From Xiamenia xianingshaonis (GTDB taxonomy: Bacteria; Actinomycetota; Coriobacteriia; Coriobacteriales; Eggerthellaceae), in NCBI RefSeq assembly GCF_017945865.1, contig NZ_CP072829.1:744001-808000 (forward strand): a DNA stretch of 64,000 bases. The letters are read 5' to 3'. The translations under genes were made by a program, and so were the position numbers. The notes beneath the pieces were generated by a model. It made no database searches, was not told where the DNA came from, and worked only from the letters and a program-made list of their open reading frames with translations. This document shows positions 9,314 to 17,225 of the stretch, one piece after another. The stretch's first letter is position 1. Every line of letters starts with the position of its first letter.

Positions 9314-9547
9314 ATGGTTGACAAAAACGATGTCGCGGCGGTGCTCGATCTTATCCGCCCGAGTTTGCAAGCAGACGGCGGCGACGTTCGCCTGGTGGAA
9401 GTGTCCGACGACGGCGTGGTGTCGGTGGAGCTGCAGGGCGCTTGCAAGGGCTGCCCGATGTCGCAGATGACGCTGGCCAACGGCGTCGAGCGCATCCTGA
9501 AAGAGCGCGTGCCCGGCGTGACCCGCGTCGTGCCGGCCGACCTGTAA
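9314..9547 (+). CDS. nfu: NifU C-terminal-type Fe-S scaffold (Nfu)
   Basis: 77 residues, essentially only the NifU C-terminal domain. The domain binds a labile [4Fe-4S] cluster, probably between two monomers, and passes it to target proteins. The ligand motif is C44-x2-C47 in GACKGCPMSQMTLANGVE, and the N-terminal helix LDLIRPSLQADGGDVRLVE is typical. In an anaerobe rich in Fe-S and radical SAM enzymes this would be a cluster carrier. The next gene, a small Cys-rich protein, starts 11 bases downstream. Confidence 0.93.
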   Translation: MVDKNDVAAVLDLIRPSLQADGGDVRLVEVSDDGVVSVELQGACKGCPMSQMTLANGVERILKERVPGVTRVVPADL

Positions 9548-9558
9548 GGCAGACGTCT

Positions 9559-9858
9559 ATGGAGGGCGCTGCGCGATGCTGGACGCTGCGCGGCTGCGAC
9601 GATGAAATGCAGTCTCGCTGCCCGCACAACGTGCCGGGCGAGCCGTGTCCGGCCGATTGCCATTATGCCGCCTGCGACCGACCGACCCACGAGGTGTGCG
9701 AAGACGTGCTCGTGCTGCTCAATCCCACGCGCGACTACGACGCCAGCGTGAAAGAGGTCTGTCGCGTCTGCACGCATTTCCTCAAGCACGGCCCTGACGT
9801 GGCCGATCGCGGGGAAGGCGTGATGCGTCAGGGAAATCCCAACCGCTTTCTTCTGTAA
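9559..9858 (+). CDS. Small cysteine-rich protein of unknown function
   Basis: 99 residues from the ATG at 9559; an in-frame ATG at 9604 would give a shorter form. I do not recognise the family. Ten cysteines are present in 99 residues, with pairs such as CPADC and CRVC and a CTHFLKH segment, so binding of a metal or Fe-S cluster is likely. It lies 11 bases behind nfu and just before a strong terminator, so it appears to form the end of an nfu transcript. That placement makes a link with Fe-S handling plausible but unproven. The C-terminus (RQGNPNRFLL) has no extra feature. Confidence 0.7.
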   Translation: MEGAARCWTLRGCDDEMQSRCPHNVPGEPCPADCHYAACDRPTHEVCEDVLVLLNPTRDYDASVKEVCRVCTHFLKHGPDVADRGEGVMRQGNPNRFLL

Positions 9859-9872
9859 GTTTGACCGTTTTC

Positions 9873-9900
9873 GGGCCGCACGTGATGCGGCCCTCCTTTT
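9873..9900 (+). terminator. Intrinsic terminator after the nfu unit
   Basis: 8-bp perfect stem gggccgca / tgcggccc (9873-9880 and 9886-9893) with a 5-base loop, followed by tcctttt. It separates the nfu unit from lgt. Confidence 0.8.
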
Positions 9901-9971
9901 CGCGGCGCCTGCGTCCTGTCCGCTCGCCCCGCGACCGCTGTTTCGTTTCGGCCTGCAATCAAAGGTGCCCC

Positions 9972-10817
9972 ATGCTCAACGATCTGTACCAATCGCTCGA
10001 TCCTATAGCCTTTTCCGTCGGACCGCTGACGGTTCGATGGTACGGGCTGGCCTACGTGCTTGGTTTCGCCATCGCCGCGCTCGTCATCTGGCGCGTTGCG
10101 AAGCGCTGGAAGATCGACATCGACGCCGACGCAGTGCTCACGGTCATCCTCTGCGCCATCATCGGCATCATCGTGGGCGCTCGGCTCGGGTACGTGCTCG
10201 TCTACGGCGGCGTCGAGTACCTCGAGCATCCGCTGGAGATCTTTGCGTTCAACCACGGCGGCATGAGCTTTCACGGCGGCCTGGTGGGGGCGCTGCTTTC
10301 CGGCATCGTGTCGGCCCGGATCACGCACGTGCCGTACTTCACGCTGGCCGATCTGGGCTGCATCGGGGCGCCGCTCGGGCTGTTTTTCGGGCGCTGCGCC
10401 AACTTCGTGAACGGCGAGCTGTGGGGAGCGCCGACCGATCTGCCGTGGGGTGTGGTGTTCGGAGGCCCGGCGGGCATGATGCCGCGCCACCCCTCGCAGC
10501 TCTACGAAGCGCTGCTGGAAGGCCTCGTCGTCTTCGTCGTGCTGTACGCCTTGTCGCGGCGGGTGCCGCCCCGTCCGCGCGGCACGTTTCTCGGGCTGTT
10601 CTTGACGATGTACGGGACGTTCCGCTTTCTGGTGGAGTTCGTGCGCGAGCCTGACGTGCAGATCGGGTATCTGTGGGGCGGCTGGCTCACGATGGGCCAG
10701 GTGCTGTCGGTGCCGCTCATCGTGGCAGGCGTCGCCATTCTGGCATACGCCTGCGTGAAGAAGCTGCCCCAGGAAGGCGTCGACCGCCTGGCCGTGCCGC
10801 GCGGCGAGGCCGACTAG
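9972..10817 (+). CDS. lgt: Prolipoprotein diacylglyceryl transferase Lgt
   Basis: 281 residues from the ATG at 9972; the frame continues upstream to 9861, but that part is Arg-rich and overlaps the terminator. Lgt attaches diacylglycerol to the lipobox cysteine of prelipoproteins in the membrane. Seven hydrophobic segments are visible, with the family signature GRCANFVNGELWG (usual form GRxGNFxNxExxG) and an early FHGG motif in GGMSFHGGLVGA. Its substrates would include the lipoprotein encoded at 20341 here. No gene in the immediate surroundings is functionally linked. Confidence 0.96.
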   Translation: MLNDLYQSLDPIAFSVGPLTVRWYGLAYVLGFAIAALVIWRVAKRWKIDIDADAVLTVILCAIIGIIVGARLGYVLVYGGVEYLEHPLEIFAFNHGGMSFHGGLVGALLSGIVSARITHVPYFTLADLGCIGAPLGLFFGRCANFVNGELWGAPTDLPWGVVFGGPAGMMPRHPSQLYEALLEGLVVFVVLYALSRRVPPRPRGTFLGLFLTMYGTFRFLVEFVREPDVQIGYLWGGWLTMGQVLSVPLIVAGVAILAYACVKKLPQEGVDRLAVPRGEAD

Positions 10818-11013
10818 ACGCCGGTCGCACAAAGGGCGGCCGGGCGTCGGCTGCGACGCTGCCGCCTTCATGACCAGGCGGCGGATGCCTTCGCGCCCTT
10901 CTGGCATGATCGCCGCTTTCCCGCCTTCAAGCGCTCGTCAACGCCGTGTTACGGTTTTCCTTCAACGTCGTGGACGGTGCAGCCTTGTCGCCCTTTCGAT
11001 GACGGGCGAGCCG

Positions 11014-11019
11014 TATAAT
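11014..11019 (+). promoter_or_regulatory. Candidate -10 box of the superoxide reductase gene (TATAAT)
   Basis: A perfect TATAAT 44 bases before the start codon, in an otherwise featureless 246-base gap after lgt. The nearest TTG-type -35 (ttgtcg, 10985) is too far away at 23 bases. Confidence 0.45.
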
Positions 11020-11063
11020 AGGCATGTTCGTTTTCGATGCAACGCCTAAGGAGGAACCTGCAT

Positions 11064-11438
11064 ATGAAGTTCTACAAGTGCGAAGTGTGCGGCAACATCG
11101 CCGTCAAAGTGTTCGATTCCGGCAAGAACCTGTCGTGCTGCGGCCAGGAAATGACCGAACTCGTCGCGAACACGACCGACGCCGCCGTTGAGAAGCATGT
11201 GCCTGAAGTGACGGTCGACGGCGCGGGCGTGCACGTGCAGGTCGGCTCGGTCGAGCATCCGATGCTTCCCGAGCACTACATCGCGTTCGTGTGTCTGGAA
11301 ACGGAGCAGGGCTACCAGATCGCCGAGCTGACCTCGGACGACAAGCCCGTGGTCGATTTCGTGACGGCTGAAGGCGACAAGCCGGTGCGCGTGTACGAAT
11401 ACTGCAACCTTCATGGACTGTGGGTGGCCGAAATCTAA
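11064..11438 (+). CDS. dfx: Desulfoferrodoxin (superoxide reductase)
   Basis: 124 residues from the ATG at 11064, after a perfect aaggagg. The enzyme reduces superoxide to peroxide without making oxygen, the usual defence of anaerobes. The N-terminal desulforedoxin domain has C6-x2-C9 and C25-C26 for the Fe(SCys)4 centre. The catalytic centre II ligands are H45, H65, H71, C114 and H117, with the loop residues E43 and K44 of the EKHVP motif. All ligands are intact, so this is a two-iron enzyme. It is monocistronic, with its own -10 upstream and a terminator downstream. The flavin reductase-rubredoxin 4 kb away is a possible electron donor. Confidence 0.96.
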   Translation: MKFYKCEVCGNIAVKVFDSGKNLSCCGQEMTELVANTTDAAVEKHVPEVTVDGAGVHVQVGSVEHPMLPEHYIAFVCLETEQGYQIAELTSDDKPVVDFVTAEGDKPVRVYEYCNLHGLWVAEI

Positions 11439-11461
11439 GAAGAGCCTTCCGATCCGATGTG

Positions 11462-11503
11462 AAAGCCGGTTGTCCTCCCTGCAAGGGCGACCGGCTTTTT
11501 TCT
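11462..11503 (+). terminator. Intrinsic terminator of the superoxide reductase gene
   Basis: 9-bp stem aaagccggt / accggcttt (11462-11470 and 11490-11498), partly extended by wobble pairs, ending in a run of T residues. Confidence 0.85.
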
Positions 11504-11504
11504 C

Positions 11505-11540
11505 GGGAAACGTTGACTGGCGGAGTCATCAATGCTTCCC
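11505..11540. repeat. Short copy of the ctagggaaac inverted repeat (copy a)
   Basis: Two imperfect inverted arms, gggaaacgttgac (11505-11517) and gtcatcaatgcttccc (11525-11540), with a 7-base spacer and no core. They resemble the ends of the repeat family best seen at 23535-23696. It begins directly behind the terminator T run and lies upstream of pyk. Confidence 0.5.
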
Positions 11541-11613
11541 AAAGTTTGGCCGGACCGTCTGCATCCGCGGCGCCATGAACGCCGTGATCTGCGCTTTTGA
11601 GAAAGGAACGCCT

Positions 11614-13077
11614 ATGCCCAAGAAAACCAAGCACACGAAGATCGTCTGCACGCTCGGTCCCGCCGTCGATTCCGACGAGGCGGTGCGCGGGCTGATAGAA
11701 GCCGGCATGGACGTGGCTCGTCTGAACTTCTCGCACGGAAGCCACGACGAGCACCGAATCCGCATGGACCGCGTGCGCCGGGTCCGCGAGGAGCTGCAGG
11801 ACCCCTGTGCGATCCTGCTCGACACCGCCGGCCCGGAGATCCGCACCGGGCTTTTGCAAGGCGGCGAGCCGGTGACTTTGGACGTGGGCGCCATATTCAC
11901 GCTGTTTTCCGCCGAACACGAAGGCGATGCGAGCGGCGTGAGCCAAACGTGGCCCGGGCTTGCGAAGGCCGTGTCGGTCGGCGACGACATTTTGGTGGAC
12001 GACGGGCTCATCGGGCTGCGCGTCGTGCGCATCGAAGGCGAAAACGTGGTCTGCAAGGTGCTCAACGGCGGCGTGCTGGGCCAGCGGAAATCCGTCAACA
12101 TCCCTGGCGTGGCAGTGCCGTTTCCGGCGCTCACCGACAAGGACCGCGAAGACGTGCTGTTCGGCATCGAGCAGAACATCGACTTCGTGGCCGTGTCGTT
12201 CGTGCGCAACGCCGACAGCGTGCGCGAGGTGCGGGCGTTTTTGGATTCGCACGGCGGGGATGACATTCTCATCATCGCGAAGATCGAATGCGCGAGCGCG
12301 GTGGACGACTTCGACGAGATTCTGGAAGCAGCCGACGGCATCATGATCGCGCGCGGCGATCTGGGCGTGGAGGTTGACGCGTCGCGCGTGCCGCACATCC
12401 AGAAGCGCATCATCCGCGCGTGCAACAAGCTGTCGAAGCCTTGCATCACGGCCACGCAGATGCTCGAATCGATGGTGAAGAACCCGCGGCCGACGCGCGC
12501 CGAAGCGGCGGACGTGGCCAACGCGGTCTACGACGGCACCGATGCCATCATGCTGTCGGGCGAGACGGCCGTGGGGGCCTATCCGGTGGAGGCCGTGCGC
12601 ACGATGGTGCAGATCGCCATGGAAAGCGAGGCGCATCTGTACGAAGAGCACCGGCTCGACCGCCAGCGCGCCGACGCGTCGGTGTCGCTTGCCGTGGGGC
12701 AGGCCGCCGTGCACACCGCCGAAAACGTGCACGCCTGCTGCATCATCGCGCCGACGATGTCGGGCCGCACCGCGCGTTTGATGTCGAACCTGCGCCCGCG
12801 CGTGCCCATTTACGCAGTCACGCCGTTTCCCCGGGTCATGCGCCAACAGCAGCTGAACTGGGGCGTCATCTCCATGCTGGGCGACGTGCTCGGCTCGATG
12901 AACCACATCGTCGACGCGGCGCAGCGGATAGTGCTTGAGCGGGGGCTGGTGAACAAGGGCGACATCGCTGTGCTGACTGCGGGCGATCCGCACACCTCGC
13001 CGTCCATTGATCCGCTCGAGCGCCCGAAGTCCCCGCGCGTGGCGGCGACGAACGTGATGTACGTGGTGCAAGTGTAG
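11614..13077 (+). CDS. pyk: Pyruvate kinase
   Basis: 487 residues from the ATG at 11614, preceded by gaaagga; the frame is open further upstream but that part runs through the terminator. The enzyme makes pyruvate and ATP from PEP and ADP at the end of glycolysis. Signature parts: TKIVCTLGPA at the N-terminus, ARLNFSHG, DTAGPEIRTG, the active-site segment IIAKIECASAV, MIARGDLGVEV, and ITATQMLESM with its metal and potassium site neighbours. The C-terminal allosteric domain is complete. The gap before it holds copy a of the repeat. Confidence 0.97.
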   Translation: MPKKTKHTKIVCTLGPAVDSDEAVRGLIEAGMDVARLNFSHGSHDEHRIRMDRVRRVREELQDPCAILLDTAGPEIRTGLLQGGEPVTLDVGAIFTLFSAEHEGDASGVSQTWPGLAKAVSVGDDILVDDGLIGLRVVRIEGENVVCKVLNGGVLGQRKSVNIPGVAVPFPALTDKDREDVLFGIEQNIDFVAVSFVRNADSVREVRAFLDSHGGDDILIIAKIECASAVDDFDEILEAADGIMIARGDLGVEVDASRVPHIQKRIIRACNKLSKPCITATQMLESMVKNPRPTRAEAADVANAVYDGTDAIMLSGETAVGAYPVEAVRTMVQIAMESEAHLYEEHRLDRQRADASVSLAVGQAAVHTAENVHACCIIAPTMSGRTARLMSNLRPRVPIYAVTPFPRVMRQQQLNWGVISMLGDVLGSMNHIVDAAQRIVLERGLVNKGDIAVLTAGDPHTSPSIDPLERPKSPRVAATNVMYVVQV

Positions 13078-13147
13078 GCAAGCGCCGCGGTCTCTTGCTA
13101 TACTGTTGGTTAGGCTCTCGATGCTGCGGAAAGGCGGTGTGCGGCTT

Positions 13148-14350
13148 ATGGGATTGGCTCGCTATACGCTCATGAACAAGAACACGCCGGTGCTCGGGTT
13201 CGAATATGACCTTGACGCGCATCAGGCCGTGCGCGTCACGCGCATCGACTGTCGCGAGGCCGCGCCGATCGGCATGGGCGACCGCCGCGGCGACATCACC
13301 AAGCACGACGTGAACTACTGGTGGCGGCATCGCGCCATTCCGGCGTCGCGCGCCCAGATCGACCGGCTGCTTGCAAACTTGCAGCTGGACAGCACGCTCG
13401 TGCTGGCGGAAAAGAGCTTCGGCCTGTCGCTGTCGGACCGGTATTGGCTCAACGACGAGGATCATCCGCAGACTTGGGAAGCCATCAATTTCTTCGACAA
13501 CGATTTCTCGGACGACCTGGGATTTCTCACGCTTGGACAAGACGGCGCCGGGTCGTCGCCCGACGCGCCCGACTACACGCGGGTCAGCCTGTCCTCGCCG
13601 AGCAGCACGCTCGGCGGAGACTTGCTGAAGAAGTGGAAGATAGTCGACGGCAAGCGCGTGCTGCTGAAGGCCGGCGTCGGCGCGTTCAACCAGGAGCCGT
13701 ACAACGAGGTCGCGGCCACGGCGCTGCACGAGCGCTTGATGGCTCCGGGCGAATTCACGCCGTACCGGCTGTTCGTCGACGGCCGACGCGTGTATTCGGC
13801 CTGCGACAACATGCTGGGGCCCGATGAGGAGCTGGTTGCCGCCTGGGACGTGATTCACAACGCGAAGCAGCCGAACAACTTGTCTGACCTGCAGTTTTAC
13901 GTGCATCGATGCGAACGGCTCGGCTTGGACGGCGCACAGGTCTTCACCGAGCTGGCGAAGATGTTCGCGGCTGATTTCGTGCTGGCCAACCGCGATCGGC
14001 ACTATCGCAACTTCGGCGTCATCCGCAACGTGGAGACGCTTGAAGTCGTGCGCCTGGCGCCGGTGTTCGACAGCGGATCGTGTTTGTGGTCGAACGTCGA
14101 GCTGCTGGAGCTGCCTGCCGACTTCGACTACGTCGCAAAGCCGTTCAAGCTCAACGGCATGAAGCCGGCCGACCAGGTGCGCCTGTTCGAGGGACACTTC
14201 GAATGGTTCAGCCCGTCGATGCTCGACGGCTATCCCGAGCAGCTCGCCGGCATTCTGTCGCGCAATCCCAACATCCCCGAGCGGCGCATTCGGACGGTGG
14301 TCGAGCACGTGGAGCGCAAGATCGAAGTGCTGTGCGCCATTGCCGCATAG
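13148..14350 (+). CDS. Orphan HipA-like protein kinase
   Basis: 400 residues from the ATG at 13148 (an ATG at 13121 is possible). The C-terminal half is HipA-like: [17 protein letters not shown] near the nucleotide loop, the catalytic segment N281-R-D-R-H-Y-R-N288, and D308-S-G in place of DFG for metal binding. HipA kinases phosphorylate targets such as glutamyl-tRNA synthetase, but this subfamily is distant and its target is unknown. The N-terminal half, with [11 protein letters not shown] and [10 protein letters not shown], is typical of HipA-like proteins found alone in Firmicutes and Coriobacteriia. No HipB-type antitoxin gene is adjacent: pyk ends 70 bases upstream and rpmE follows. Confidence 0.82.
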   Translation: MGLARYTLMNKNTPVLGFEYDLDAHQAVRVTRIDCREAAPIGMGDRRGDITKHDVNYWWRHRAIPASRAQIDRLLANLQLDSTLVLAEKSFGLSLSDRYWLNDEDHPQTWEAINFFDNDFSDDLGFLTLGQDGAGSSPDAPDYTRVSLSSPSSTLGGDLLKKWKIVDGKRVLLKAGVGAFNQEPYNEVAATALHERLMAPGEFTPYRLFVDGRRVYSACDNMLGPDEELVAAWDVIHNAKQPNNLSDLQFYVHRCERLGLDGAQVFTELAKMFAADFVLANRDRHYRNFGVIRNVETLEVVRLAPVFDSGSCLWSNVELLELPADFDYVAKPFKLNGMKPADQVRLFEGHFEWFSPSMLDGYPEQLAGILSRNPNIPERRIRTVVEHVERKIEVLCAIAA

Positions 14351-14457
14351 GGCCGGGCCGGCGTCGGCGGCGTTGCCGGCCGCAGGATCGCGAAGGCAGA
14401 CGCATTCGGCTCGGGTGCTGGCCTGGGCGCTCCTTCATGAACGTTTTGCGAAGTTTA

Positions 14458-14485
14458 TTGACGGCATGCGGCAGGGGAGTATCCT
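14458..14485 (+). promoter_or_regulatory. Promoter of rpmE
   Basis: TTGACG (14458-14463), 16 bases, then TATCCT (14480-14485). This is the best matched -35/-10 pair I found in the window and lies 60 bases upstream of the rpmE start. Confidence 0.6.
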
Positions 14486-14544
14486 TAAAAAGCTTGTCTA
14501 ATCCGCTTTGGTCGGTAACCAAAGCACGAAAAGGAGAACCTGTC

Positions 14545-15030
14545 ATGAAAAAAGGCATCCATCCCGAGTACATGGAGTGCGTTGTCAAGTGCAGCTGTGG
14601 CAACACCTTCACCACGCGTTCCACGAAGCCTGAGCTGAAGATCGACATCTGCAGCGTCTGCCATCCGTTCTACACCGGCCAGCAGCGCTTCGTCGACACC
14701 GGCGGACGCGTGCAGCGCTTTACCGACAAGTTCGGTTCTGCGCGTGAAGCCATCGCCGCTCGCGAGGCCGAGAAGAAGGCCCAGCGCGCTGCCGAGATCG
14801 CCGCTCGCGAGGCCGAGAAGAAGGCCCTGCGCGAGGCGAAGGCCGCGGAAAAGGCCAAGCGTGCCGAGGAATTCGCCAAGAAGGCCGAGGCTGAAGCTGC
14901 CAAGGCCGCCGCTGCTGCTGCCGAGGCCGAGGCCAACGAAGCCGCTGCTGCCGTGTCTGCTGAAGACGCCGCCGCTGTTGACGCGCTCGTTGAAGCCGCC
15001 GTCGAAGCTCCCGCCGAGGCTGCTGAATAA
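14545..15030 (+). CDS. rpmE: 50S ribosomal protein L31 with a long Ala/Lys/Glu tail
   Basis: 161 residues, against about 70 for ordinary L31. Residues 1-68 are L31 of the zinc-binding type: CSC at 16-18 and CSVC later in [17 protein letters not shown]...[12 protein letters not shown], with the four zinc cysteines intact. The remaining about 90 residues are a charged, alanine-rich, probably helical extension ([13 protein letters not shown] repeated, then a run of Ala, ending [10 protein letters not shown]). L31 bridges the two subunits at the central protuberance. A perfect ribosome site (aaaggag) precedes the ATG at 14545, and a terminator follows. The tail is in frame and has normal codon use, so it is probably real. 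Confidence 0.95.
   Translation: MKKGIHPEYMECVVKCSCGNTFTTRSTKPELKIDICSVCHPFYTGQQRFVDTGGRVQRFTDKFGSAREAIAAREAEKKAQRAAEIAAREAEKKALREAKAAEKAKRAEEFAKKAEAEAAKAAAAAAEAEANEAAAAVSAEDAAAVDALVEAAVEAPAEAAE
14752..14827 (+). repeat. 31-bp direct repeat inside rpmE
   Basis: Two identical 31-base copies, 14752-14782 and 14797-14827, period 45 bases. They encode [10 protein letters not shown] twice in the L31 tail. The identity at DNA level indicates a recent duplication within the extension. Confidence 0.85.
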
Positions 15031-15058
15031 CCTCTCAGCGATTCCGACGAACGAAAGG

Positions 15059-15090
15059 CCCGCACCCAAGCAGTTGGGGCGGGTCTTTTT
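15059..15090 (+). terminator. Intrinsic terminator of rpmE
   Basis: Stem cccgc(a)ccc / ggggcggg with one bulge (15059-15067 and 15076-15083), 8-base loop, followed by tcttttt. Confidence 0.85.
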
Positions 15091-15205
15091 GCGCATTGCG
15101 GCCGGTCGAATCTTTCCGTCTTGGCAACGCTAGGCGCAAACGCCGCGGGATGCGCTACCCTGTCTCTGAATGGTTTCGCGCCACGAATGAGGAAAGGATC
15201 TCACC

Positions 15206-15898
15206 ATGATCGATCGCGCGGCGTTTCACAAGCTCTCGTGCGGCTTGTACATCATCGGCTCGAAGACAGGCGAGCGCTTCGTCGGCTGCGTCGCCAATAC
15301 GGTTTTGCAGGTCACGTCGAAGCCGTTCCAGCTGAGCGTGACGCTGAACAAGGAGAACGCGACCACAAAGGCCGTGCAGGAATCGGGCCGGTTCACCGCG
15401 TCGGTCGTCGACGAGGCTATGTGCATGGAGACGATCGGCCGTTTCGGATTCCATTCGAGCACCGAGCTTGACAAGTTCGGCGAGGTCGCCCATGCGCTCG
15501 ACGCGTGCGAGGTGCCGTATCTGGAGCAGGACTGCTCGGCGTGGTTTTCGTGCCGCGTCGTTGGCTCGATGGACGTGGGGACGCACGTGGTGTTCGTCGG
15601 CGAGGTGGAAGAAAGCGGCGTGCTGAGCGGTCCCCATCCGATGACGTATTCCTTTTACCACCTGGTCAAGGGTGGGAAGACGCCGCCGCGCGCCTCGTCG
15701 TACACCGGCGAGGGCACAAGCAGCGACGTGGCTGCGGACAATGCGGCCGGCGCGAAGGTCGCAGAGGAAGACGGGCTGAAGCACGCGTGGCGCTGCACGA
15801 TTTGCGGCCATATCGAATACGTTGACGAACTGCCGGAGAACTTCTCATGCCCGGTGTGCGGCGTAGGCCCCGAGTGCTTCGAGCGCATCGAGCTGTAG
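15206..15898 (+). CDS. Flavin reductase-like FMN protein fused to rubredoxin
   Basis: 230 residues. Residues 1 to about 155 are a flavin reductase-like FMN-binding domain (FHKLSCGLYIIGSKTGERFVGCVANTVLQVTSKP, GRFTASVV, MTYSFYHLVKGGK). After a linker of about 35 residues comes a rubredoxin-like domain with C-x2-C twice: WRCTICGHIEY and FSCPVCGVG. This is the architecture of the high-molecular-weight rubredoxin known from acetogens, which passes electrons from NAD(P)H to diiron-flavoproteins or other oxygen-defence enzymes. The partner here may be the superoxide reductase 4 kb upstream; that link is inference. The ATG at 15206 follows aggaaagga. Confidence 0.9.
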   Translation: MIDRAAFHKLSCGLYIIGSKTGERFVGCVANTVLQVTSKPFQLSVTLNKENATTKAVQESGRFTASVVDEAMCMETIGRFGFHSSTELDKFGEVAHALDACEVPYLEQDCSAWFSCRVVGSMDVGTHVVFVGEVEESGVLSGPHPMTYSFYHLVKGGKTPPRASSYTGEGTSSDVAADNAAGAKVAEEDGLKHAWRCTICGHIEYVDELPENFSCPVCGVGPECFERIEL

Positions 15899-15910
15899 CG
15901 CGGGCGGCCG

Positions 15911-16861
15911 ATGGAAAGGATGCGGGAAAGGCAGGATGGGATGACCGGCCAGGAGACGGTGCGCTGCTCTGAGCGCTGGAATGATGAGTGGATAAGTCTG
16001 CAAAAGGCGGGCGGCAGCTTCGATGACGCCAAACACTGGGACGAGCGCGCGAAGACGTACACGACGAAGGATTCCCCGAACGCCTACGTGGAGGAATTCA
16101 TCGGCCGCTCCCAGCTGCGCGACGGCGACGTCGTGCTCGACATGGGCTGCGGGAACGGCGCGCTGGCGCTGCCGCTGGCGCGGGCGGGGCATGCGGTCTT
16201 CGCCTGCGACTTCTCGGCCGGCATGCTCGGGCTGCTTTCGCAGCAGGCCGTCGCCGAAGGGCTTGCGGGAATCACGACTGTACATATGAGCTGGGAAGAC
16301 GATTGGGCGGCCTGCGGGCTGCGTGCGAACGCGGTCGACGTCGGCTTCGCGTCTCGGTCCATTTCCGTGTGCGATTTGCGGCGGGCTTTGCTGAAGCTCT
16401 CGTCGGTCGCGAAGCGCCGCGCGTGCATTACCATTTCGACCGGCGCCTCTCCTCGCGTCGACGAGCGCGTGCTGCGGGCCGCTGACGTGGCTGCCTTCGA
16501 GCCGCACGATTGCGTGTTCGCTTACGCCCTTCTGGTTGGTGAGGGGTTCTATCCCCAGGTCAGCTATATAGAAAGCGAACGGTGCGACACGTTTGCCACG
16601 CGCGAGGACGCCGTCGCCGCCTTCGATGCGATGGTCGAAAGGGCGCTGACGCGCCCGCTTTCTCCGCAGGAGCGACGGCAGGCCGCCGAAAGGGTTCGTG
16701 CATGGGCGGACGAGAACGTGGTGGAAAACGACGAGGCGGGGCGGCCCGTGGGGCGCGGCCAGGTGCAAGGGGCCTTCCGCCTGCGCGAGCCTCGCATCGT
16801 GCGCTGGGCGTATCTGACGTGGGAAACCGGCGGATACGACGACGAAGCGGTGCTTCGTTAG
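15911..16861 (+). CDS. Class I SAM-dependent methyltransferase
   Basis: 316 residues from 15911; a start at the later ATG (residue 11) is also possible. Motif I is VLDMGCGNGALALPLA, followed by the acidic end of strand 2 (FACDFS) and a motif near NAVDVGFASRS that fits post-I. The substrate is unknown. Sequences of this kind in Coriobacteriia and Clostridia have a similar N-terminus, with WNDEWISLQ and AKHWDERAKTY, so it is a recognisable subgroup of small-molecule or cofactor methyltransferases. It starts 12 bases after the flavin reductase-rubredoxin stop and is probably co-transcribed with it. Confidence 0.82.
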   Translation: MERMRERQDGMTGQETVRCSERWNDEWISLQKAGGSFDDAKHWDERAKTYTTKDSPNAYVEEFIGRSQLRDGDVVLDMGCGNGALALPLARAGHAVFACDFSAGMLGLLSQQAVAEGLAGITTVHMSWEDDWAACGLRANAVDVGFASRSISVCDLRRALLKLSSVAKRRACITISTGASPRVDERVLRAADVAAFEPHDCVFAYALLVGEGFYPQVSYIESERCDTFATREDAVAAFDAMVERALTRPLSPQERRQAAERVRAWADENVVENDEAGRPVGRGQVQGAFRLREPRIVRWAYLTWETGGYDDEAVLR

Positions 16862-16921
16862 AGAAGTGCCGACCGGCGCCGCCTTGCCCCGCCAAGGCTG
16901 CCGAAACCGACCTGCTGGCTC

Positions 16922-16946
16922 AACGTTGACTGAATAACTCAACATT
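16922..16946. repeat. Minimal relic of the intergenic repeat (copy g)
   Basis: Inverted arms aacgttga (16922-16929) and tcaacatt (16939-16946), one mismatch, 9-base spacer. The arms resemble the inner end of copy a (aaacgttgac). It may be a deletion relic; chance is possible at this length. Confidence 0.3.
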
Positions 16947-17088
16947 CTTCAAGGTGCTCGTACGGCGGGGTTGGACTGCTGTTCGAGGAGCGCTTGCCTG
17001 GCAGGACGGATGCGCCACGCCGATGGTTCGTTTTTGAAGAAGCGCCGCCGCCGGCCTCGCCTCGCCTGCGCTTCGCCTGCGGTTGGGC

Positions 17089-17094
17089 TATGAT
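17089..17094 (+). promoter_or_regulatory. Candidate -10 box of thyX (TATGAT)
   Basis: TATGAT directly in front of repeat copy b. If used, the transcript would carry the whole repeat hairpin in its leader before thyX. No clear -35 was found. Confidence 0.3.
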
Positions 17095-17095
17095 G

Positions 17096-17162
17096 CCAAG
17101 GAAGCGCTGACCGATTCCGCCGGCTCTGAACCTGCAAGGCGGCTTTCATCAGCGTTTCCCTG
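17096..17162. repeat. Intergenic inverted-repeat element, copy b
   Basis: Left end ccaaggaagcgctga (17096-17110) and right end tcatcagcgtttccctg (to 17162) are inverted copies of the family end. The core tccgccggctctgaacctg matches the core of the copy at 41764-41837. Length is 67 bases. It lies in the thyX leader region. Confidence 0.75.
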
Positions 17163-17225
17163 AAAAACGGTATCGATGCCGAGCCGCCCGCCTTCGCGGA
17201 GCGGCCCAATCTGAAACGAGGCCTC

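Larger units (their letters stand above)
16862..17225. other. 364-base intergenic region before thyX
   Basis: It holds one small inverted repeat (16922-16946), a TATGAT box (17089-17094) and a 67-base copy of the intergenic repeat family (17096-17162). No ORF with recognisable protein features and no tRNA-like structure was seen. Confidence 0.7.

Noticed and set aside
16862-17225. Small structured RNA gene (SRP RNA or tRNA) before thyX
   Set aside because: No SRP core sequence and no cloverleaf could be drawn; the structure is explained by the repeat element.
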